Source: Protula sp. h YS-2021 (Eukaryota; Annelida; Polychaeta; Sabellida; Serpulidae). Taken from it: a stretch of 64,000 nt of DNA. The DNA is taken from positions 20,940,352 to 21,004,351 of the forward strand of contig OX457028.1 in the NCBI GenBank assembly GCA_949752745.1, read 5' to 3'. Shown in pieces: positions 11,211 through 23,300 of this stretch. Under the pieces are notes generated by a model. The model saw only the letters and a list, made by a program, of their open reading frames with translations, was not told where the DNA came from and searched no databases. The first letter of the stretch is position 1; each line of letters starts with the position of its first letter. The position numbers and the translations under genes were made by a program.

Positions 11211-12744
11211 GGCGATAATACAGTATCGTCAATTCTGATGCCTTGATGTTCAAACACAAAAACGCCAATAACATCACATGCGGTTGGTCAAATGAGTACT
11301 CTTGACGTATGAAACCAACGTAATCTTACATGACAAAACAAAATTGAAATTTATTGAAGACTGGGTGGGCAGTTGAAGCGAAAATATTACTAGTATAGTG
11401 GCTGTATGCATACCGACAACAAACCAATGCAGTGCATACAATACTAAAAGTCAAAATCAAATGACCTCGAATGACCTCTGAACCTCTCAAAGACAAAATT
11501 TCAAGCCCTTGAGAGGTTACAGACCCACGCACACTGGTTCAGCAAAAATCAGGATTGGGCCAAGACGATATGCATAAACTGCAAATTCAAGTTGGTTAAA
11601 TATTATTCACAAAATTCACAAGACCCACATATATATAAAGGTATTGAAACTAATGAGAATCTAAATAGTTCAAGGCACATTGGTGGCATTGTGAAGTCAT
11701 GAGAGGTCACCAAAATCAGCCTGACAGTTTAGTCAGATACCATCCAGATCTAGTTTGGACAAAATTTCCCTTATTTAACGACCAAATTCCTCCCGTTTCG
11801 TCTGGAGGGCACGGATTGGTCTGAGAGTCGTTTTGTTGCATTTTTCAAAATGGATTCTATGCCATCAGCGCTGTATCTTATCATTAAATTCCAGAGCATT
11901 TCGTTCTCGGCAGTCATTTCCTTGAAATCGATATTTGTTAAATTCAATTTTTTTTGCATTATTTTTTCCAACACTGAACTTTGATAACAATCCAGTGATT
12001 AAGCAAATGAATCTATCCATTTGGCTGTTCGACAATAACTCATTATATTTGATTTATTACCAAACAACAAGAACAACTGCTAACGCTCGCTGAATCTCAG
12101 TCATTGGACCAAAAAAATCTGGAACAAACTGCCAAAATCTGTAACATTAAACAATAACTTACGTTTATTCAAAATAATGTAAATGGTTCATTAAAGAAAT
12201 GTATTTGCCCAGTAGAATGCTCTGTATAGACCTACCAAGTTATGCTCTGTTTTGATTTGTCTTGATTACGTTATTGCCACTATTTAAGTTTACAGTAAAA
12301 GAGAGTAAAATAAACAACTAATGCGGGGTCTCAGTGAGTGAAAACTTCCAGCCCTTCTATTTCTATAAAATCAAACAACTTACAATCTAGATGTGTAGCT
12401 TACTATTTGTTTGTCTTGTCTGATTCAACCTCAGTAAGTTCGTTTTGAGTTAGAACACAATTGTCTTGTTGTTATTCTATTACGGCTCAATAACTATCAA
12501 ACTTTAAAGAACGGTTTGCTGGATAGCTAGCCAGTCCCGTCTGCCCTATCCCCCAGCGAAGAGAAGGTGCGTTTATTTGATGGGATCCATAAGTAATCAT
12601 ATCTTAATTGTTTTATTTAACTTATTCAGCCTCCCTGTTTTCAAAATAATGATGTTCTCTATAATTCTGTGTGGTTTTATTAAGTTCCCGTTAAACCTGG
12701 GGTTATCGCCCATTAGCACACCTACTCGTAGCTCCGAGTCAGCT
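11211..12744. other. Spacer with one unassigned short reading frame
   Basis: Nothing recognisable except a 67-codon minus-strand frame (11771-11974) beginning LEKIMQKKLNLTN and ending in NGRNLVVK. Its composition is coding-like and a weak AG acceptor lies just upstream on minus. It has no recognised motif and no partner exons, so I do not call a gene. Confidence 0.3.
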
Positions 12745-14368
12745 TTGACATAAACCAAATCACACTTTGGGCGTTCCCAATGAAAATGCGCAAAAATTCC
12801 TGCGTTTCGAATAAATAACCGGGTAAAAATGAAAGGAATGATAGAGAGATATTGCCTAAATTTCTCTTGAACCAACAGCAATCGGGGTTTTTAACTACCA
12901 GTAACTTAGATTAAATCCGCCAGTGCTTGTCGTTTCGCCACCTCCCGAAAACAACTTTTATCCCCGGAACCTCCCAACAACTGCCACTAGTTTTCGAATG
13001 CAAAATACTGATGTGCTGTAAGCACACTGTCAGTATACACATATAAATATCAGGTATCCAGACAGAAGGGCCTTGGACATAAGGGCCTTTCCCAAAACGG
13101 CCTTTCACAAAAAGGCCTTTCCCAAAACGGCCCTAAATGAAAAGTTGGACAAAAGGGCCTTGAGAATTTTTTCTAGGATTTAACTATTTAAAAAAATATG
13201 TAATAAAATAAAAAATAAAAAACAGGCTCCATTGTGTTTTTAAAGATAACTGCCTTGATGTTTTGTTTCAATTACTCTCCATCACTCTCTTGAAATTTCC
13301 GAAGCACAGTGCCACAGGTTAATCCCTGTTTGTACCAATCACTGCCTTGATGTTTTACTCATTGTAAAGACTCTTTCAGTTACTTCCCATCACTGTCTTT
13401 AGATGCCAGATTTCGGAGTCATTGTGCCACAAAAGATAATCTCTGTCCTTTTGAGGTCTATATTTGAACTACGACCAACAACAATGGACACAAGACAAAG
13501 TAATAAATGACAGCCAAAAATTTGTCTGAATCAGGCAGAAAATCAATAAACTTTGTTTTTGGAGTTGTTATTTTATTACACAAAAAATAAAAATAATTTT
13601 GAGAACCATATCCAAGAAAAAATTTCTCAAGGCCCTTTTGTCCAACTTTTCATTTAGGGCCGTTTTGGGAAAGGCCCTTTTGGGAAAGGCCGTTTCGGGA
13701 AAGGCCCTTATGTCCAGGGCCCTTATGTCCCGGATTCAAATATCAGGTTTATGCTCACATGTAATCCTAATAGTTGTTAGGCGTCATTTTGAAAAGCGAG
13801 TTTACATATCTTACAGTTTGAATTTAAAATATTGATATTTCGGGATGATAGAATAAAGTGACGAGTTAAAACGATGCTCGAAAATCCTACCCGAAAAGAA
13901 TATATCGGTCTGGCATTTTCATGAATCACAACATTTTACTTCGCGCATAACAGAAAACGTGTGTAAATTCCTGTATTTGCTACATACCAAACTATTAGGT
14001 GATCGCGTTCAAAACACGAGAGTTATTGCGCAAAAACCACTTAAAAGTGGCGGACGGCCCTAGGTTACTGGTAGTCCTGGATGACTCTTGCGGTCTTCCT
14101 ATGACAGCCTTTCTGTCCTAGGAAGATAGAAAGGGTCCGCTGGGACTAGTTTTTAACAACCCGTATGATATTTAAAAAAAGTTATTAAAAGTTTTAACAA
14201 ATGATTTCAAGTTTTAATTTATGTTTATGTTTCAAGTATGAGCTGTTTTTGCGATAGTTCTTCCATATTTTTCTATCATTTCTTTATTTCTTTACCCGGT
14301 TCCCTCGCAGTCGAAATTCAAAATCCTTGCGCATTTTATTCGAAACACCGAAAGTGTGATTTGGCTTA
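12745..14368 (-). mobile_element. Terminal-inverted-repeat element, family 'ATCACACTTTGG', copy B
   Basis: The left end is AAATCACACTTTGGGCGTTC then AAAATGCGCAAAAATTC. The right end is the inverse (TTGCGCATTTTATTCGAAAC, then GTGTGATTTGGCTTA). The internal sequence matches copy A in the opposite orientation, so A and B form a large inverted repeat around about 1.5 kb. Copy B is interrupted by the MULE-like insertion at 13055-13737. Confidence 0.65.
13055..13737. mobile_element. MULE-like MITE with 10-bp target duplication
   Basis: The inverted ends are about 110-125 bp long and built from repeated AGGGCCTTTCCCAAAACGGC units. The innermost part, CTAAATGAAAAGTTGGACAA, is exact in both arms. The element is flanked by identical AAATATCAGG (13045-13054 and 13738-13747). 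Long inverted ends plus a 9-10 bp duplication are typical of Mutator-like elements, which is the basis of the class call. The interior (13170-13600) encodes nothing recognisable. It is inserted in copy B of the ATCACACTTTGG family. Confidence 0.8.
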
Positions 14369-14547
14369 TTAAATAACTTCGTATATCTGTCTTTCAGAGC
14401 TACGAAGCCTAACATAGTTCGGTTAGTAGGGGTCAACTTCGTATGTTCTGAGGCACGAATCCTACATACTAGTCCCTGTTATTCAAACATTTACCGTAAG
14501 TTCATGCACAAAATACCCCTTTTGCAAAACAGGAACAATTTATAACC

Positions 14548-14625
14548 CTAATCACACTTTGGGTGTTTCGAATAAAATTCTCAAGAATGTTGAATTTTGA
14601 GTGCAAGGGAACTAGGTAAAAATGG
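14548..14625 (+). repeat. Solo end of the 'ATCACACTTTGG' family
   Basis: AATCACACTTTGGGTGTTTC is followed by GAATAAAATTCTCAAGAATG and GCAAGGGAACTAGGTAAAAA, which matches the left ends of copies A and B. No matching right end was found nearby. A similar end in the opposite orientation lies at about 39715-39775. Confidence 0.55.
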
Positions 14626-15978
14626 AAGAATTATCTTAAGATTTTTTTGTACTTTATGCTATATTTGGGAAAACTGAAGCTATCAGAAAATAAGTTATCA
14701 GAAAATAAGAAACTGAAGTTAGCAGAAAATAAGCATTTTGGTGTAAACATTCATGAACATCGTAATAATTGTTAGGTAAAACCAAAACAAAGAGTAATAA
14801 TACAAGATTTTGTCATTGAATTCGAAACAAAAATCGCATTTTAAACATATCTTGTTCATGGGGGGGGGGGGGGAGGGGGCGTCTTAGCCAGGCAACACGA
14901 TAACTTGGCCGCTACTCGTTATTAGACCGCTTTGCTTAATGAAACTTTATCCACTCATAGAGTAGTTTATGATAGCTTCAGCTTAGTCTAAATTTGACAC
15001 GTTCCGTGACAGTGAGTCTAGATTTTTGAAATCATTGTAAAAAGAAATCATTGTTTGAATGCCTTTTCCTGACAAAATCTTCTTTGTATGGTGATATTGG
15101 AAACTGGCATCCTGCTCTCTTGCGAAAACCAATATAAGTAAATCTCAGCTTTTAAGTTGTAAATAAAAATCATGAAACGTCCTCTAAAAATACTGTATTT
15201 TAGGTAAAAAGGTTGAAAAACAGCGCAAGCTATAAATGTATTCCTTGTTTTAATAATTTAGAGAGCCGAAAATTTATTTTGTGTTTAAGTTAACGAAAAT
15301 TGACATATTTTAACTCTTAATTAGAAAGCACAACACAATATTTTCTGACTGCATTAGATATTCACATTTCGGAGTAATTCATCAATTTCTCATTCATTTC
15401 AAGTAAATGCGAAAACTTGAATTGATTATTTTTAAGTATAAAAGAAGTGACAGCCCAAAAATAAAACCGAAACAATTTTGTTCAAATATACTGATGATCA
15501 GCTGACGCACATTGTCCTTTTTTTTTTTTTTTTTTTTTTGCAATTTATATCTATGCGAATTGTGTCGAAAACAGTGGTTACTTTTGATAAAAAAAGCTAT
15601 GATTTCTGTTTTGTGTGCCTGGTAACTGGGACAAAAGTAAACAGCTCTATGATTGGATAATATTCAACTCTTACTAGGTGTATTTTCTGATAACGAGTTC
15701 AAGTCGCTGTCCGTAAACTGGGATGGATGGCAGAACGAGAAATCTTATGTAGATGGCTGAAAGCCACTTTACTCATTTTACTTTTACTTTAGAAAGGACA
15801 AGAACATCTAAATCCCAAAGCGAAATGTATCTCATAATATTGTAACATAAATCGAAATATTGCAATAAAGATAGTTAACAGAAGTTAAGAGTTGGATAAT
15901 AGATATACTTAAATGCAAATCGGGATCATCATTGTATCTGTTTCACAGTGAAGACTTGCCAGAGGCAATTTACTGCAG
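14626..15978. other. Spacer without recognised gene
   Basis: It contains a G12 run with AGGGGGC (about 14862-14880), a T20-type run (15519-15539) and direct TTATCAGAAAATAAG copies (14694-14735). No exon pair or RNA gene is supported. Confidence 0.45.
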
Positions 15979-16062
15979 ATCACCGGAGCGAGAGAATACA
16001 ACTGTTTCCAACTTGCTACTGACTGGAAGTCAAGACAAGGAATACTGAAAAACCTCTTGAAG
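15979..16062 (+). other. Candidate 84-nt exon, possibly a NAT9 5' exon
   Basis: A good acceptor (AATTTACTGCAG) precedes and a strong donor (AAG followed by GTGAGT) ends an 84-nt segment. Only one frame is open through it, 28 codons starting ITGAREYNCF and ending LKNLLK. It could be a coding exon of an unseen gene. It could also be a non-coding leader exon spliced to the acceptor at 20282 (TTCAG, before GCCAAAAG), 34 nt before the NAT9 start codon. Position and strand fit NAT9. I have no transcript evidence. Confidence 0.3.
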
Positions 16063-16134
16063 GTGAGTTTTTCTATAATATCTTGTGTTGTTCAAGAAAA
16101 AGTTACAAAACTGACCAAACTGATCAGTTGTTTT

Positions 16135-16166
<32 letters not shown>

Positions 16167-17339
16167 TTTTTGTCGCCATTTGGGTCCTGCCACATCGTTT
16201 GTATCGCTGATGGTAATTGGCTCACATGCTGGTCGCCATTTTATTTCCCAAACTTGTGCATTGTATGCCTGAGAAACACTTTGATACTTTTATGCCAGCA
16301 GTAGTGCCTTGTTTTGTATTAGCAATGTTTGGTTCGACCTCCTCTGTCAGTGGTATGTATTGGTTTCGTGTAATTTAAGGCATATTTTCCTAAAATAACA
16401 AAAAAAAAATCCAACATTTTATCCTAATTAATGCCTCTTACTTGTGCTTGCACTTCCGTTTCAGCTCTGCGAAACGCAATTTTTTGCAGGACTCCACATG
16501 AATTCCAACTTCATACATCCATCTGAACGTCAAAATAGTATAAACGGATTCGTACTTACCCATAACTTAGCCGAAATTTTGGCGTTGAGAACGACTTAGG
16601 TTGAGATAGAGGAACCAGTTAGATACAATAAAGGCCCTCATGCACTCACTAGTGGCCCGCTCCTAAGAATATCCTCGAGGTGTTTTATTCTTAAACGTTT
16701 ATGTGTTGGGTAAAGGTGTAGTTCTAAGGACTCTTGTTTTTTGTAGCCATGACAGGTTTTACATATAGTTGAAAATATGAGTATTATAATAGTAATATAA
16801 AATACAGAACCCAAATAGTTGACTGCAAAAAAAAAAAAAGCAAAAACAAAAAAAAAAAAAAAAAAAAAACGGCCACAACATAAAATTTTCATATAATTAC
16901 TGGGCGATAATATATGGTGATATAATAACTTACATATTATGTATAATTTTTGAAAAAAAATAATGACATTGTAGAAAATTGCCACATTTTAAAAATAACG
17001 TACATTAAAAATGGCATTTATCATTAATATCTAAGCATGCAGTTTAAAAAGAAATATTTGTGGCCAGAACACAGTAGTCACATTTTTAGCTGAGCCGACT
17101 ACAGTAAACTTGCCATGCAATAGACTAATACATAATAAAAAAAATATACAATACATAAAAACTATATGGGAACAAGAAATCCTACACGAGAAGTAGTCCT
17201 TGGACGAGATTTCTCACTGCTCGTATAATGAAAGGCTGATGTTATATCAAGCTATAGAGTTCTCAGTCGCCCCAAGTGGACACCAACCAAACTTTTAGTC
17301 TTAAAAATCCCTTTCATATTTCTCAAGAGAACACAAATC
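16063..17339. other. Spacer with long T and A homopolymers
   Basis: A T-rich run (16129-16171) and an A-rich run (16829-16869) stand out. The rest is AT-rich intergenic or intronic sequence with no supported exon. Confidence 0.45.
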
Positions 17340-17865
17340 CTTTCATATTCCAAAATACACAGATGGCTCTAAAGTTGATAAAGCAGCAGAATCCGGTATT
17401 ACGGAACACAATATGCTAAAAACAAGGCTCCCATATGGGACATCAGTATTCTCGACAGTGAAGTCAGATAAGTCAGAGCCCAACTAATAGCCATGCAAAT
17501 CGTTAAGAGTTGTGTTTAATCTATGTCGGTACTACAAGCACGTGATAATTTTCAAATATCGAACGTTTTTTAATCCTAAAAAACGATACTATAAAGACTG
17601 GTAAAGAAGTAATGTTCTGTAATGTTGAACATCTTGTAGTGATACATATTTATAGACTATCGATTTCCAAGACGTCCGCTCACGTTATTTCAGAGCTGAA
17701 TCTTTGAGGCAGCGCATGAAGCTGTGTTAACTTAATTTTAGAGTATACACGATTTAGGTTCACGCTGGATTTTAATTTCTAGTGACCAGTACCAACACAA
17801 CATAACCCGCCAATGTTCAGTCGTGTTGTTATACAAACATATAACTAACTCCATTTCAGCAATGA
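17340..17865 (+). pseudogene. Relic of RT-RNase H LINE (RNase H and 3' tail)
   Basis: From 17353 the frame reads KYTDGSKVDKAAESGITEHN, and then LKTRLPYGTSVFS. This matches the RNase H start of the longer LINE at 25145-26992 (IYTDGSKLEDMAAAAIV, FRTRLPDGSSIFS). Further on, broken frames still show AMQIVK and SMSVL. The 3' part (17770-17865) keeps the family tail seen after the longer copy (an ACACAACATAACC motif and GTTNTT-AAACATATAACTAACT). Frameshifts and stops make it inert. Confidence 0.75.
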
Positions 17866-19269
17866 AATGCTCAAATTTTAAGTGGCCAGTAATCGATGTT
17901 CAATGTACGAGGCAGTTAGCTCAAGTGCAAACGGTTGTCTATATTTTATTTTTCTTTGTTTTGACAGATGTCTTATCAGTTATTCATGTTTCATGTTTCA
18001 CGGCTTTCCTAAAGGTTTACGACCCTGCTTTCTTCCTTGATGTAGTTCGTTCGGCACACTTGTTACAGGTTTTTAGCCCCCAGACCAAATTTGGGTAAGG
18101 GCTGTTGATATCGATCGTTCCGCCCGTCCGTCTGCCAATAATTTTTTGCGGCAGCATTTTTATGTGAAGCCTTTGTTCCACAGTTTCGAAATTTGCTGCA
18201 GTAAAAGAACATATATTGCAGATGTGTAATGTCTAGGTGTTTGATCCCGATAGGCCAAAAATCCCGTCACCTAGAAAGCACTATTTGGGCAGTCGCCATA
18301 CCTCATTGAAAATGGGTTTTGATGGTTGATTTTGAAAACACTGGATTAGAACGGAAATTTATGCCCTTTACAACTGGGAATCGAAACTTGTAACTTCAGA
18401 CTTTTTTGCTACAGAGGAAACGAATATGCTTTTCGCAGTTCGTGTATCGCAGTTTTAGTTAAGTGTCTTTTTGTGTGATCACTTACTATTTGCCTTAGGT
18501 ATGACAAGTGAGTTGGGTGACTTGGACACGTTATGTCCATGGTTAGCGTAATAATGTCATTGGCGTAATATGTTCATAAAATATCGTTTGAAATGATTTC
18601 CATATCCAAGGCCCAAAATTTATTTTTTTCAGAGATTTCATAAAATAGTGGAGGGAATGGACTGCAGAAGTAAATGTAACTTGTGCATTTTCAATTATGG
18701 CATGAATACCATTTCACACGACAAATTGTAGACGAGCATCCTCATGGAATCACTCGGTAACATAAACAGGGGTAGAATGTTTTCAGTTAACCCCTCTCCG
18801 TCCTGTGCCTGTAGCCCGTGCACTTTCGCGTCCCAAATTTTGAAGATAGCAGCAGTGATTAAGACTCATAGCATCAGTTTTCTCATAGTCCAGCATGGGT
18901 CTGAAAGCTGCATCTACCTTGCTGTGTCGCCTAAAATGACGATACTTATGATGTTCATGTTTTCAGTAAGTGACTGCAACCATACCTTCCACAACGCTGA
19001 CAATCTGCCAAGGCAATCAGTCTTTATGGTAGTAAATATCGCTCTGGCTTGGGGTTTTGCATCTACTTTTTCGACTTCACCTTTGTTGGTTCCGCATTTT
19101 AAATACTTCTGAGTTGTGTGGATTGCCAGAAAAGAAATCGTGCAATCAGTGTAACATCTTTGGAATTGGAAGTAACCTAACCAAACCAGATCTACTCGTA
19201 CCTAAACCTATCTAGCCTAGCTTGATCATACCAAACAACAACTAAATTAAAGTTACCCCTCCTCCTTAC
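17866..19269. other. Spacer with inverted GACGGAC-hairpin copy
   Basis: At 18072-18140 the GACGGAC-hairpin motif occurs on the minus strand (CCGCCCGTCCGTCTGCC on plus, with arms AGCCC and GGGCT beside it). The frame at 18744-19112 (+) and the partly open minus frame opposite it show no recognisable motif or paired splice sites. No gene is called. Confidence 0.4.
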
Positions 19270-20174
19270 CAGGGTTGGCTTTTACACCGTCATAAAGGTA
19301 TTTAAGCCATGACATGGTGTAAAACCCATGTTAAACACGTGTTAAAGGGTTTAAACCGTCTAAACCTGTCATAAACTGTCAAAATTAGAAAATCAAAATT
19401 TGGTGGCGTTTATTTCCGTAACTTTACTGATCTACATACAACGTAAAATATGTCAGTAACTCGCACAAACAAATACAACAACCAACTAGTAGTCAATTTC
19501 TTTTTCCCACGTAACATTCTGTAGCAAAACACCAGTTTTAAAGCTCGTTCACTAACCAATCTATTTCGAACTTTCGAGTGAATTGCACCAAAGTTACAAA
19601 ATATGCGTTCGATGGCAGCTGATGACGAAGGTGAGGATAGCAGCTGAGATTGGTGTAGTACACACCCCGAATAACAAGGAATTAACGTCTCTCGCCTGGT
19701 GACGGTTTTAACAGTAGCTGACATTGATGGGATATCCTTTGTAGTACATGCCCTGAGGCGGACTTTGATGGGGTATACTGTGTACTACATGCCCCGAGTA
19801 GTCGGGTATTAACATTCGGCAGCCTGTAACATTTATTTACAAAGCCAAATTAGATAAGCACCAAATTAAAAGGCGTTTGCTTCTGAGCCCTGTGTTTGTT
19901 TTGTGAGTGTCCTAATACCTGCAACTCAGACCAAAACAGTGTACTGGCAATGCGGCCGCTTGAGGCATTGATTGCACAGTGACTTGAGAGTGATAAATAG
20001 ATAAGCCTACATGCATCCGCCCCCAAAACGGAGAAAATGACACTTCTTTTTTATATTTTGGGTTTTACACGGTTTAACGCCGACTGACGGTGTTAAACCT
20101 ATATATGACACGACAGTTTAAACCGGTGTAAAACACGTGTTTAAACCACCTATGTGTTAAATGTGCCAACCCTG
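19270..20174 (-). mobile_element. hAT element with remnant transposase C-terminus
   Basis: The ends are CAGGGTTGGC and its exact inverse GCCAACCCTG. The flanks are CTCCTTAC (19262-19269) and CTCCTTAA (20175-20182), 7 of 8 bases identical. Subterminal GTTTAAACC and TGTTAAA motifs repeat in both arms. On the minus strand, 19724-19410 encodes a fragment whose middle, SSAAIERIFCNFGAIHSKVR then NRLVSERALKLVF, fits the hAT C-terminal dimerisation region (the conserved A..ER.F...G...S..R..L..). The catalytic core is deleted. The right end lies about 108 bp before the splice acceptor of the NAT9 start-codon exon. Confidence 0.85.
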
Positions 20175-20316
20175 CTCCTTAATAACCGTACATTTCGAGG
20201 CGTATCATTTTAGAACTGTATTTTGTAGGCAGAACTGTTATGATCAACCATTTTTTAAAACTTGTGATTTTTTATGCTTCAGGCCAAAAGATACAGATAG
20301 ACTGATCCATGGCAAA

Positions 20317-23300
20317 ATGAGGTTTAATAGCAAAACGTGGATTTATGCTGAGAAAGTCATACTTATTCCGTATAAAAAGGAGCACGTACCAAAGTAAGAT
20401 TGATATTTCATTATGACGAAAACTAAGTAATATAGATTTAATACAATTTTCCGTTGGAGAAGAAAGATGGTTTTGGGGTCAGCTTTTTCATGATTATCTG
20501 AAAATAATCCACCTGTTCCAGCCATGGGTAGGTACTCTTCACTGCCGTATGTCGTGTTCAAAGTAAGCCCGGGGCCGGCAGACCAGAAGCCACAAAACTG
20601 AAATGTGGATAAGTTTAGTTAATTGGTTAGTTAATTAATTAAACTTAATTTAAGATAATAGTTTAAAATAACAAAAAATAATAAAAAAAAAACAACCTGT
20701 ACCCAGTATTTCTAGCTGAGGGGCGGCCGTGTTGTCAAAGAAATCGTATTAACACGGGGTCCGTCCCTTTCAATTTTAAAGGAGCCCCTTGGCCATAAGT
20801 AGGACGGATCTCAAAGGTACCGACCGTCCTCGGGGCGCCAGTTTTACTGTTTCACAACACTTCCACTGACATCTCGTCCCCTCCCCCACCTTCTCTGAAA
20901 ATTACCACTTGAACCATCGCAATCTTCACAACCTCTACCACCAAAAATATCCTCATCAACAGGATTGGATGTTGCAACAAGGACTCGACTGATCGAGTGC
21001 GACAGGCAAAAGAGAGACTGCGGACCACATACCAAGAGGAAGCAAACGATAACCGTTTTTACCATTAATGGCTGTGGACCGTGAAACAGATCCGCCGAAG
21101 GCGTCTCCTAAACCTCCGCGATCTAAAACACACAAAGTAACCATTAATAGAAATAGGGTCGTCATTAAGCAGTAATGAAAGAAAACCTAATGCAAGGGTG
21201 ATAAAAATATTACATAGTAAAACATTTTAATAGACATTGATCTTTAGTATGTCCACTACGTTTTTAGCTAAACTGGATTTTAACTGTTTTCTAGCCAGTG
21301 ATTGATCTGCATTGACACAATGTGACCCGCTAAGGGTCTGCCGTGTCCTTAAATAAATCTTGTAGCTAACAAACCATATAACTAATTCTTCACTTAGATT
21401 GGTAACCTTCCAGCGCCCACTGTGGGTTGGGTAAAGTTTAAGAATTGACCCACTGCTTTCTGCTGCTAATTGGACTTTATTTCCGTCTGACTCTTCTTTT
21501 ACTATTTTGTCATTTTTTCTACATTATTACTAATTTGTTCCTTTAGCGAGTGCATCCTAATATAGCCATTATTGTCGCAAAACGGGACGCTAAGCATAGG
21601 CTTTCAAGGAACCAACGAAAAACCCTTAAAACCCCTTTTTTCACCAAAATTAAAAAAAACAGTAATGTTTTGGTTCGTTATTTGTAATTATCTCTAGTGT
21701 TTTCTTACTTTATGGTATAGATTCAGGTATTCATATGTGAGTTTTTTTCAGTTTTGATAAAGAGCAGTTCCGGTGGCAAAATACTTTTTCCTATTGGACA
21801 GTGTACACCAAAGTCGATACATTGGTTCTCTGTTTTTTTTAGCCATGCTTATGCAAAATCTGTTGCCGAAAGTTTGGTCATCTGCCTTTGACTAAGTTAC
21901 TCGCCATATAAGTAGACGGCCCGAATGTTAATAAAAGCATTAAGAACAAGCTAGATGAAGCGGTTAAAAATACTGGCTCCAAAGGATTAGCTGATATCGG
22001 ATTTTTTTTATACATGCCATGTACAATGCATTCAAAAAGGGAAAATAAAAATATGGATCGAAATCATCCGACTTTGCGATAGCAATCTATTCGTGGCTTC
22101 ACATGTTTCCAGCCAGTGAAGAAGATTTCAAGCTTATCCAAGACGATCGGAACCTGGAGAAGTGACAGTTTCTCAGGAATGTCGATTCACGCTGGTTGAC
22201 ACTATTGTCGGCGCTTCAAAAAATCCGTGAACAATTTCCTGCTATCAAGAAGTATTTTCTTGAATTTCTCCCAAAAATGACAAGAATGCTACCTCAAGCA
22301 AGCGCTACAAAGATTTTGCAGAAGAGCTGAAAAAGTTCGAAAGAAACTTTGTTGAATGGAATGACTTTTCCCGAACGAATCAAACCATTATTTGATGAAT
22401 TCTTGACTGTGTTTCAGACGGAAGGGCCATTAGTGCATGTTTTATATCCATCTTTGGTCGATATACCTCATGTGCTCATGAGACGTTTTATCAATCATGA
22501 ACTCATAGGGTCGTCTGGGGCAGAATTAACAAAGGCGATTGTACAAAGCGTGCCAATTAACGCTGTGACCAAGAACTGGAGGTAGAGCTACCTTGTAAGG
22601 AGATCTTATCGAGTCTTTCGACGTCACACAGATAGAGTATTTAGAGGGTATGCGAGCGTTTCATGCTACATCAGTAACCTTGCCGTGTATCCAACCAGAG
22701 GATGTGGTGTCTGTAAAAATTCGGGCGACTGGAAAAATTTTGACCGAGTGGACATATACTGGGGACGTGTTTTAGAGTTAAAAACACCCATTGGAGATCA
22801 GAGATTCAAGACACTTCCTGATATCGTTAAGCCGGCCCTTTCAACTTCTCATGGAAATGCGGATAGTGAGCGGTCTCTTTCAGAAAATAACAAAGTCCTC
22901 ACTAAGAACCGTGCCAAGCTTTCTGATAAAACTTTCATTGACATAAAACTGATAAAAGACGCGGTTAAATCGGCCGGAGGGCAATTAGGATCAATCCCGA
23001 TCACAAGGGAAATGATAGCCCAATGCCGAGGTGCCTATGATCTATTTAAAAGAGATTTAGAGGATATGGCAAAGAGAAAGGAAAAAAGGAGAAAGAAAAA
23101 GAAGAAAGCCACTGAGCTGAAAAAGTACAAGCAAGATTCTGAGGAGCGGCTTAAGTCATTAAAGCAAAAGGATCGCGATTTAGATTCTGAAATTAGCTCG
23201 TTACAAGAACGATACAAACGCATAGAAAAAAATTTTCGATGGAGGAAACGAGGGGGTAGGTTCAGCAATAAAAACAGCCACTCAATATCCACACGAACTT

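Noticed and set aside
18744..19112. 122-codon plus frame and a partly open minus frame opposite it
   Set aside because: No homology or splice support is visible, and the minus frame breaks at a stop after about 60 codons.
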